Assembly: GCA_018650745.1 (NCBI GenBank)
Contig: JABIFK010000353.1
Coordinates: forward strand, 1 to 13,875
Direction of reading: 5' to 3'
Origin: Candidatus Latescibacterota bacterium
GTDB lineage: Bacteria > Latescibacterota > UBA2968
DNA: 13,875 nucleotides
Below, piece after piece: positions 7,453 through 13,532 of this stretch. A model generated the notes under the pieces. That model was given only the letters and a program-made list of their open reading frames with translations, did no database searches and had not been told where the DNA came from. Within the stretch, counting starts at the first letter, position 1. Each line of letters starts with the position of its first letter. A program made the translations under genes and the position numbers.

Positions 7453-8663
7453 TGGGGGTGATGCGATTTGTGCGATATGCTGGCATAGGTGTTTTGGTAT
7501 TGGTGATTGCTGTGGGGGCATTTTGGTTATTACATCCCACTGGAGGTGTGGTGGTTCAGCGTATTGCAGAGCGACCTGCCTTTTTGTGGCGTATTAGCGG
7601 CGAAAAGTCTTGTGAGGGATGCCATCTCAAAATTGACTCTGGTATGGATAAACAATGGCGTGAAAGTGTACATTTTAGGGTGAATGTGGGGTGTGCAGAT
7701 TGTCATGGAGAGGATCATGAGGCCGTATTTGCTGAAAAAGGCAAGGTTTCGGCGGGCGTGTGTGGGAAATGTCATGAAAAAGAAGTGACGGCATTTGCTG
7801 AAAATGGGCATGCCGATGCAGAAGTGGCGGTATTGTCTGATGCTCGGTTTTTGGCACAATCGTTGGCTATGCAAGAAGAAGGGTGTATGGGATGCCATAG
7901 TGTGGGAGAACGATTTGCTGATGGGAGTGTTGGTGGGTGCAATGGGTGTCATCCGGGGCATGAATTTAGCTCGGCCATGGCACGAGAACCCGAGGCCTGC
8001 CAAGTGTGCCATGGCGGGCCTGATCATCCTGTCATGGAAGCATATAAAACGAGTGTGCATGGTGTACTGTACTATAATGATCGTGACCCCGAAAAATCAC
8101 CCAACTGTGTGACGTGTCATATGCCAAATGGTGCACATGGTCATGTTGCGAATATTGGGTTGGGCGCCGTGTTTACTGGCGCAGTTTTAGAAGACGAATA
8201 TTTACCACATTTGGCAATGAAACGGATAAGTAAAGAAACATTTGAGGCCAATCGCAAAGAAATGCTGCAAGTTTGCGCGCCTTGTCATTCTGCCCGATTT
8301 TCGCGCGAGAGTTTGGAACGTGCCGACGCTATCAAGCGAGAGGCCGATGCAATTGTTGCCGAAGGGTATGCAATCATTAAGTCTTTGTATGATGACAAGG
8401 CCTTAAACCCCATGCCTGAAGATCGCCCGGCAAATCCTGTGGTCGGGCATGCCTTTGAACTGGGTGGGCAGCAGCTTTACGAAAATACTTCAGAAATCGA
8501 ACAAGCTTTTTTTCGCTTGTTCAAGTTTCATCACGCGACAACGTTTAAGGGTGCATATCATCATTCTCCCGATTATACGCACTGGGAAGGGATTGTGCGT
8601 ATGAAGATGGAGATGGACAAGATTAGGTCAGAGGCCAAACGATTGCGTATAAGTGCAAAATAA
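7449..8663 (+). CDS. Compact membrane-anchored octahaem cytochrome, hydroxylamine oxidoreductase (HAO)-like
   Basis: 404 residues from GTG 7449; ATG 7452 is the next choice. A single hydrophobic helix (about 11-29) looks like an uncleaved anchor. Eight CXXCH sites begin at C55, C82, C105, C146, C164, C184, C220 and C276. The stretch 202-231 (SVHGVLYYN...CVTCHMPNGAHGH), the last haem motif CAPCHSARF and the long helical tail resemble the octahaem HAO family, which also includes reductive members acting on nitrite or hydroxylamine. Tyr370 and Tyr376 in KGAYHHSPDYTHWEG are candidates for the tyrosine that cross-links the catalytic P460 haem in oxidative HAOs, but I cannot align it reliably. The protein is clearly shorter than classical HAO (over 500 residues). 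It ends the operon, so it may be the catalytic or terminal component served by the two large cytochromes. HAO kinship is moderately sure; the reaction is unknown. Confidence 0.75.
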   Translation: MMGVMRFVRYAGIGVLVLVIAVGAFWLLHPTGGVVVQRIAERPAFLWRISGEKSCEGCHLKIDSGMDKQWRESVHFRVNVGCADCHGEDHEAVFAEKGKVSAGVCGKCHEKEVTAFAENGHADAEVAVLSDARFLAQSLAMQEEGCMGCHSVGERFADGSVGGCNGCHPGHEFSSAMAREPEACQVCHGGPDHPVMEAYKTSVHGVLYYNDRDPEKSPNCVTCHMPNGAHGHVANIGLGAVFTGAVLEDEYLPHLAMKRISKETFEANRKEMLQVCAPCHSARFSRESLERADAIKREADAIVAEGYAIIKSLYDDKALNPMPEDRPANPVVGHAFELGGQQLYENTSEIEQAFFRLFKFHHATTFKGAYHHSPDYTHWEGIVRMKMEMDKIRSEAKRLRISAK

Positions 8664-8862
8664 GAGAGTATATGCAATATTTTTACATGGTAATTGTGTT
8701 TATGTGTAAATAAAACAATGTTTAATGAGGGCTTTAGGTCATTTGCGTTATATGTTTTTCTAAAAAAAAACGTATCTTGTGATTAGTAGGTCTTATTCGG
8801 TGTGTTATTTATATCAAAAAAGTGTTGCATGGCATTTTTTTTTTCTTTATCTTCATGTGGAT

Positions 8863-8894
8863 TTGACAAAATACGCTTTTGTGTCGAATATAAA
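8863..8894 (+). promoter_or_regulatory. Candidate sigma70-type promoter with operator-like inverted repeat
   Basis: TTGACA at 8863-8868 is a perfect -35 hexamer. TATAAA at 8889-8894 could be the -10, but the spacer would be 20 bases; GAATAT at 8886-8891 gives the ideal 17 bases with a poorer match. The spacer contains the inverted repeat ACAAAA-TACGC-TTTTGT (8866-8882), which could be a regulator site. It lies about 220 bases upstream of the outer-membrane protein gene. Confidence 0.4.
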
Positions 8895-9089
8895 TGAGTA
8901 TTAAACCCTTCGAAGTTGTTAGCTCCGTCCCCGCCAAGGACTTAAATGATTTATTAAAAAAACAGATGTATGAAAGCCATATATCATGAGGATACTCATA
9001 ATTTCAGGATTAACAATTATATATAGGAGGTGTTGCGACTGTCTAGAACTTGTGAGCGGTTTATTGCAGAACGATTCCGAAGGTCGTTA

Positions 9090-9110
9090 TTTCGCTAACG
9101 CGAAAGGAGG
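9090..9110 (+). promoter_or_regulatory. Hairpin abutting the Shine-Dalgarno of the outer-membrane protein gene
   Basis: TTTCGC-TAAC-GCGAAA (9090-9105) is a perfect six-pair stem with a four-base loop. Its right arm runs directly into the SD AAAGGAGG (9103-9110), so the first three SD bases are paired when the hairpin forms. The SD ends seven bases before TTG 9118, which decides the start. The hairpin could tune translation. Confidence 0.5.
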
Positions 9111-9117
9111 TAGTCCG

Positions 9118-9888
9118 TTGAAACTGTTTAAAATTTTGACACTTGCCGTAGCCTTATTGGCAGCAGGTGCAAGCACAACCTCAGCCCAGGTGACTGGCAA
9201 ATGGGGTTTTGGTGGATTTATCAGTTATACAAATCCATTGTTTACGTTTGGTAAGCGTTTTAATGGTGGTGTAGACAAGTGGGGCTTAAATGCCAGCTAT
9301 GTCAGCAGCAGCCGTGTAACACTGGAAGCTGAATATCACCACGCCAATATGGAAAAAGGCGCTTTACAAACAGATAAGTTCTCCTGGAGTCCCAAAGCAC
9401 TGACATTGAAACAATATGCCAGTGAAGATTTGAATCCCGCCAGTGAATATTCAACCCGCTTTAACAGTGTGTTGATTTCTGGTTTGTGGTTTTTCAATGC
9501 CGATCGCACGATGGGTGAAGGAAGTTTTTCGCCTTATATCGTAGTGGGCGGTGGTTTTTACGATCATACGACAGTGGCCGATAATATTATCTGGCCAGGT
9601 CAAAGCCCGAATGATGCATTGGGTGCAGGTGGTGGTTTGGATTCACAAGGCGATCAATTGCCTGCCGTTGTGATGAACACACAAACCGATACACGCACCG
9701 CCGTAACCGCAGCTTTGGGTTTTGGTTTGGAAGCGTTCTTGACACCCACAATTGCTTTGGATGTAAGGGGTCGTTATCACTTCATCTTAAGCGAATTGCG
9801 TCCCTATGATGCGTGGGGTTTAGAAAAAGCCTTTCCTTTACAAATGGTTGATTTGAGCGCCGGGTTCAAGTTTTATTTCTGGGAATAA
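9118..9888 (+). CDS. Outer-membrane beta-barrel protein
   Basis: 256 residues from TTG 9118. That start is chosen because AAAGGAGG lies seven bases upstream and the protein then begins MKLFKILTLAVALLAAG, a classical signal peptide with cleavage near TSA-Q. In-frame starts farther upstream (ATG 8986, GTG 9052) lack an SD and would bury the signal peptide. The mature part is rich in Gly, Tyr and Phe with alternating hydrophobic strands (GKWGFGGFISYT, VTLEAEYHH, FSPYIVVGGGFY, IALDVRGRYHF, VDLSAGFKFYF) and a final aromatic strand, typical of small outer-membrane barrels of the OmpW/opacity or OmpA-like fold. No specific family is recognised. It lies 57 bases before the TonB-dependent receptor gene and is likely co-transcribed with it. 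Function unknown; possibly a porin-like or surface protein. Confidence 0.75.
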   Translation: MKLFKILTLAVALLAAGASTTSAQVTGKWGFGGFISYTNPLFTFGKRFNGGVDKWGLNASYVSSSRVTLEAEYHHANMEKGALQTDKFSWSPKALTLKQYASEDLNPASEYSTRFNSVLISGLWFFNADRTMGEGSFSPYIVVGGGFYDHTTVADNIIWPGQSPNDALGAGGGLDSQGDQLPAVVMNTQTDTRTAVTAALGFGLEAFLTPTIALDVRGRYHFILSELRPYDAWGLEKAFPLQMVDLSAGFKFYFWE

Positions 9889-9930
9889 ACAGAATCCTTT
9901 AAAGTTTCTGTCTTATACCCCAAAAACAGA

Positions 9931-9936
9931 AGGAGA
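9931..9936 (+). promoter_or_regulatory. Shine-Dalgarno of the TonB-dependent receptor gene
   Basis: AGGAGA touches the ATG at 9937 with no spacing but is nine bases before the in-frame ATG at 9946. The start at 9946 is therefore preferred. Confidence 0.65.
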
Positions 9937-9945
9937 ATGAATAAG

Positions 9946-12900
9946 ATGCGCAAGATTTTTAAAATTTTCTCCCTGACGATTCTCGCAGGTTTGCTTGCTG
10001 GCAATGCATTTGCCGCAACCACCGGTAAGATTCAGGGCACAGTGTCCGATGCACAAACAGGTGAACCCTTGCCTGGTGCAAATGTTGTGATCGATGGATC
10101 ACAACGCGGTGCCGTGACAGATGGCAATGGTTATTATGTGATCCTGTTGGTAGAACCTGGCAACTATTCGATGACGGGTTCTATGGTGGGTTATGATGCC
10201 CAACGCCAAACAGGTGTGAAAATTCAATCTGACTTTACGTCAACGATTGATTTTTCAATTCGTGAAACCTCGTTAGAATTAGGTGAAATGGTGGTTATTG
10301 CAGAACGTCCCGCCGTTGAGCCTGATAAAACAACGAGTAAGTATATGATGAGTTCTGAAGACTTGGCAGCTGTGCCAATCGTTCGCGATATGGCCGACTT
10401 TGTTGAGCTTCAGGCTGGTGTGTCCATTGATGCAGAAGGCGACGACATTATGATTCGTGGTGGTGATCGCGAAGATGTTGCTTATGTGATTGATGGTGTT
10501 CGTGTATCCACCACCGATGGTAGTGGCACACGCACAGGTTTGGGCCGCAGCGTCAATAAGAGTGCGGTTCAAGAGTTGCAGGTGATCACGGGTGGTTACA
10601 ATGCAGAATATGGCAATGCCCAAGGCGGTGTTGTTTCTGTTGTGACCCGTGATGGTGGTTCCGCTTTTAGTGGTTTGTTTGACTATCAGTTTTCACCATC
10701 AGGCCAAAAGCACTGGGGTGCCAATGCCTATGACTCAGCTTTGCATCGTGGGAATAACGACTGGGACAATGCTGATTGGGTTGCCGCATCCATTGAAATT
10801 CCTGCCGACTTAGATGGTGACGGTTTTAATGATATCGTTCAAGCGCACCAACGTTTGGATTATACCGGTGAAATGGGTCATCGTATGGAAGGCAACTTCT
10901 CTGGTCCTTTGACCAATGACTTGGTGTTCTTCTTGTCTTCTCGTTGGCGCAAAACAGCAGCTGCCTTTCCAGATGCCAATCAGACCACACCTTTCAACAC
11001 AAGCAGCACAGCCAAGTTGACGTATTCTGCGTCATCGAGCTTGAAGCTTCGTGCTGGTGGTGTGTATGATCGTCGTGATGGTACCTTTGGTGGTCCATCT
11101 TCTGGTGGTAAATTGGATCTTCGCGACAATGGTCGTAACCTGTTCTTAAATGTTACAAATCCAACAGGTGATTATGAAGATTTAGACGGTATGTATTATT
11201 TAGGTATCACACACTCATTGTCGCCCAAAACATTTTACGAAGTGCGTATGGCCTACAGTGTGTCTACACGTGATACAGCAAACATTCAGCCTCACTTTGC
11301 AGTGGCTCCTAATTTGACATCTGATCGTACCACTGATGGTCACTACACGATTTATCGTGAAGTGTCTGACTGGGATCGTCGTTCTTATAAGCGTTTGAGC
11401 TTTAAGGCTGACTTGAGCAGCCAGGTGAACAAACAAAACTTTGTGAAAACAGGTTTTGAAGTGATCCGCTACAACAACTGGTTCCAATCTTACTGGTCGG
11501 GTGGTCCTACCAACCGTCGTTTGGAATGGTTTGGCAAAGACTTCAATTCCACCTCGTTTTGGCCAAATGGTTCAGAACAAGGTTTGAATCCCATGGATGT
11601 GGGTATTTACTTGCAAGACAAGATCGAATTTGAAGGTATGATCGTGAATGCAGGTATCCGTGGTGAAGCATTCTTGCAAAACACCTGGATCAAAGACAAT
11701 GACAATTTTTATGGTTTGAAAGCACCGTGGAATGGTATGACACGTGCGGCGTTGGTGCCTTTGGTTAAAGGAAAAGCCATTAAGTCGTTCCAACCTCGTG
11801 TAGGTGTGTCACATCCTGTGACCGAAAAGAGTTTGGTGCGTTTCTTCTATGGCAAATTCACACAACGTCCTAAGTTCCACGAATTGTTCCAAAATGAGTT
11901 CACATCCAATGAAGCAAATGACAGTGACCTCAATGGCAACGGTGTGATCGATCCTGCAGAACGTTACAATGAATTCAACGATTCTGGTTCTGCACAAGGC
12001 ACCCCTTATTTGCCACCTGAGTTTACCACTTCATTTGAAGTGGGCTTAGACTGGAACTTTGTGGGTGACTATGTCTTAGGTCTCACGACCTATTACAAAG
12101 CATCTTCAGATCATATCGCAGGTGCTTCTCAACAGTTCATCGATCCTGAGTCCAACCAGTATGTGACCGGTGTGCAAGGTTTCCGTTCTGGTGACTGGAA
12201 AGATGCACGTGGTTTTGAGATGAACTTGCGTAAGAAGTTCTCCAATATGTTCTCGTTCAATGTGGGTTATAACCTGCAGTGGGCAGATGGTGGTCGTAAC
12301 AGTGCTGGTCGTCGTGACGTGTGGCCAGACTCTCAGTTTGTTGCCAATGGCTGGTATTGGGTAGACTGGGATGTTGATCCTGCAACAGGTGCAGAAGTTC
12401 CTGTGTCTTTGCAAGAAAAAGCACGTCGTGATGGATTGGCTGATGATCATTATGTGATCGCATTTGGTGCTTTGGCCAGTGATCACATTCAATCGAAGCA
12501 ACGTAATATCGAAGAAACAGGCCGTGCCTGGTCTTGGATTCCTTGGTATTCTCACTACTCATCTGATGGTGTGCAATTGCACAATGATCGTGTGAAAGAC
12601 AACAGTGAGTATGGTGATGAAGACAAAGAATTCTGGGAACGTGCCAGTGCACATCCTGGTAACCCAGGAAATGGCGAAGCCAACACCTTGGTGGGTCACT
12701 CACAAGAATCTGGTGAGCGTACTCCTTTGGGTGCTGATCGTCGAAGCTTTGGTTCTATGACGTTCTTGTTTGCTACACCGAGCCAATATGGCCCATTTGG
12801 TGGCAAAGCATTGGGTAACTTGCGTGCCAACATGGTGTATCGTCTTTATACCGGTGCTCGTTTTACCTATTCAGCCGCTGGTGTGCAAGGGTTCCGTTAT

Positions 12901-13206
12901 GGTCCTATTCACACACGTGCCGACTTCAATGCAGAAAAAGTATTTGGCAGCCCAAGTGGTGTAAGCGTGAGCCTTGCTGTTGAAGTGTATAATCTCTTCA
13001 ACCAACAAGACAATCGTCAAAACGCTTTGGGTGGTCGTGCAGAAGACTTTAATACCGACCGTTATCAGGTATATGGTATTATGGGCTTAGAACCGACCAA
13101 CAATGATATTCAAACATTGAGCTTGACTACACCTGAGCTCAATGATGTGAGCAACTACTGGGATGCTCCTCGTGAGATGAACTTTAGCTTGCGCATTAAA
13201 TGGTAG
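9946..13206 (+). CDS. TonB-dependent outer-membrane receptor with carboxypeptidase-regulatory-like domain
   Basis: 1086 residues from ATG 9946; an in-frame ATG at 9937 adds three residues but is too close to the SD. A signal peptide (1 to about 23, ending NAFA) is followed by a carboxypeptidase-regulatory-like beta-sandwich (about 26-105: GKIQGTVSDAQTGEPLPGAN...), a plug domain (about 125-245, with VAYVIDGVRV and ITGGYNAEYGNAQGGVVSV) and a large beta-barrel ending in FSLRIKW with a terminal aromatic residue. Such receptors import siderophores, glycans, peptides or other large substrates using TonB energy; the substrate here is unknown. No SusD-like partner is visible. Two calcium-type loops occur, D288-D290-D292-D296 and an EF-hand-like loop at 661-672. 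Codons are dominated by GGT and CGT with TTC and AAC common in the second half, suggesting strong expression. A long hairpin lies just behind the stop. Confidence 0.92.
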   Translation: MRKIFKIFSLTILAGLLAGNAFAATTGKIQGTVSDAQTGEPLPGANVVIDGSQRGAVTDGNGYYVILLVEPGNYSMTGSMVGYDAQRQTGVKIQSDFTSTIDFSIRETSLELGEMVVIAERPAVEPDKTTSKYMMSSEDLAAVPIVRDMADFVELQAGVSIDAEGDDIMIRGGDREDVAYVIDGVRVSTTDGSGTRTGLGRSVNKSAVQELQVITGGYNAEYGNAQGGVVSVVTRDGGSAFSGLFDYQFSPSGQKHWGANAYDSALHRGNNDWDNADWVAASIEIPADLDGDGFNDIVQAHQRLDYTGEMGHRMEGNFSGPLTNDLVFFLSSRWRKTAAAFPDANQTTPFNTSSTAKLTYSASSSLKLRAGGVYDRRDGTFGGPSSGGKLDLRDNGRNLFLNVTNPTGDYEDLDGMYYLGITHSLSPKTFYEVRMAYSVSTRDTANIQPHFAVAPNLTSDRTTDGHYTIYREVSDWDRRSYKRLSFKADLSSQVNKQNFVKTGFEVIRYNNWFQSYWSGGPTNRRLEWFGKDFNSTSFWPNGSEQGLNPMDVGIYLQDKIEFEGMIVNAGIRGEAFLQNTWIKDNDNFYGLKAPWNGMTRAALVPLVKGKAIKSFQPRVGVSHPVTEKSLVRFFYGKFTQRPKFHELFQNEFTSNEANDSDLNGNGVIDPAERYNEFNDSGSAQGTPYLPPEFTTSFEVGLDWNFVGDYVLGLTTYYKASSDHIAGASQQFIDPESNQYVTGVQGFRSGDWKDARGFEMNLRKKFSNMFSFNVGYNLQWADGGRNSAGRRDVWPDSQFVANGWYWVDWDVDPATGAEVPVSLQEKARRDGLADDHYVIAFGALASDHIQSKQRNIEETGRAWSWIPWYSHYSSDGVQLHNDRVKDNSEYGDEDKEFWERASAHPGNPGNGEANTLVGHSQESGERTPLGADRRSFGSMTFLFATPSQYGPFGGKALGNLRANMVYRLYTGARFTYSAAGVQGFRYGPIHTRADFNAEKVFGSPSGVSVSLAVEVYNLFNQQDNRQNALGGRAEDFNTDRYQVYGIMGLEPTNNDIQTLSLTTPELNDVSNYWDAPREMNFSLRIKW

Positions 13207-13217
13207 ATTGAAAAAAA

Positions 13218-13263
13218 TTGAAGCTTCCACTTGTCTTCCGGGGAAGATAAGTGGGAGCTTCAA
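13218..13263. terminator. Long hairpin behind the receptor gene, probable terminator
   Basis: A near-perfect inverted repeat: TTGAAGCTTCCACTTGTC pairs with GATAAGTGGGAGCTTCAA, about 20-22 pairs including two G-T wobbles, with its tip at CCGGGG. It begins 12 bases after the receptor stop. On the plus strand it is flanked by A runs and lacks a T run, so the textbook U-tract terminator would act on minus-strand transcripts. For the plus-strand mRNA it may be a U-less terminator or a 3' stabiliser. Confidence 0.6.
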
Positions 13264-13365
13264 AAAAAGCTGTGAAACACGGGAACTTTTCACCTAGAGA
13301 TGCGTTATATATAAAGTAATGTAAATCGAGGATGGAAAAACGTGTTTCAAAGCGTTCAACCTACA

Positions 13366-13499
13366 GTCTGGCGTGGGGGCGCCCACAAAAGACCGACTTC
13401 AACTGCGAAAGGAGGAGCCGAATTTTCGTTTCTGGAGTCGCCGGGGAAACGCAACAGTCGTTAAAGCCGTAAACGAAGTACGAAGTTCGTAAATTCGTT
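13366..13499 (+). ncRNA. Candidate structured 5' leader (multi-hairpin)
   Basis: Successive stems can be drawn: GTCT (13366-13369) with AGAC (13390-13393) enclosing GTGGG/CCCAC; CGACTTC (13394-13400) with GGAGTCG (13434-13440) enclosing CGAAA/TTTCG; AACG (13448-13451) with CGTT (13459-13462); and AACGAA-G-TACGAA (13472-13484) with TTCGTA-AA-TTCGTT (13486-13499). The region is more GC-rich than its flanks and ends 17 bases before the SD of the secreted-protein gene. It does not match a riboswitch consensus I can recall. Conserved structure is inference. Confidence 0.35.
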
Positions 13500-13532
13500 C
13501 AATCTTTTACCCCATAGAGGAGTAAGGCGTCA

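Larger units (their letters stand above)
8664..9117. other. AT-rich intergenic region with promoter and long leader
   Basis: This 454-base stretch separates the cytochrome operon from the outer-membrane protein genes. The first 200 bases are very AT-rich with long A and T runs. I see no convincing rho-independent terminator for the upstream operon. A candidate promoter lies at 8863-8894. About 220 bases of leader follow, containing a small ATGAG-GATA-CTCAT hairpin at 8986-8999, an isolated AGGAGG at 9025-9030 without a well-placed ATG/GTG/TTG start, and the SD-adjacent hairpin at 9090-9105. I find no gene in it that I can support. Confidence 0.6.
13207..13532. other. Intergenic region: 3' hairpin and foldable leader
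   Basis: These 326 bases hold the long hairpin at 13218-13263, a small one (GTGAAA...TTTCAC, 13272-13293), an AT-rich TATATATAAA stretch at about 13305-13317 that could serve as a -10 region, and a compact chain of hairpins from 13366 to 13499 ahead of the last gene's SD. I see no convincing protein gene in it. Confidence 0.55.

Noticed and set aside
8679..8715. Possible terminator (TTTACA...TGTAAA) after the HAO-like gene
   Set aside because: Only six AT-rich pairs with a 17-base loop and no T run. Not convincing.
8986..9117. N-terminal extension of the outer-membrane protein from ATG 8986 or GTG 9052
   Set aside because: No SD before either start. The extension would place a Cys/Arg-rich stretch ahead of a classical signal peptide, and TTG 9118 has AAAGGAGG at ideal spacing.
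13394..13470. Cyclic-di-GMP (GEMM) or cyclic-di-AMP (ydaO) riboswitch
   Set aside because: Words such as ACGCAAC, AAAGCC and GCCGGGG look suggestive, but the required conserved cores and their order are not met. Kept only as an unassigned structured leader.
13332..13472. Small open frame of 46 codons in the leader of the last gene
   Set aside because: GAGG touches the ATG with no spacing, the product has no motif, and the region is better explained as structured leader RNA.
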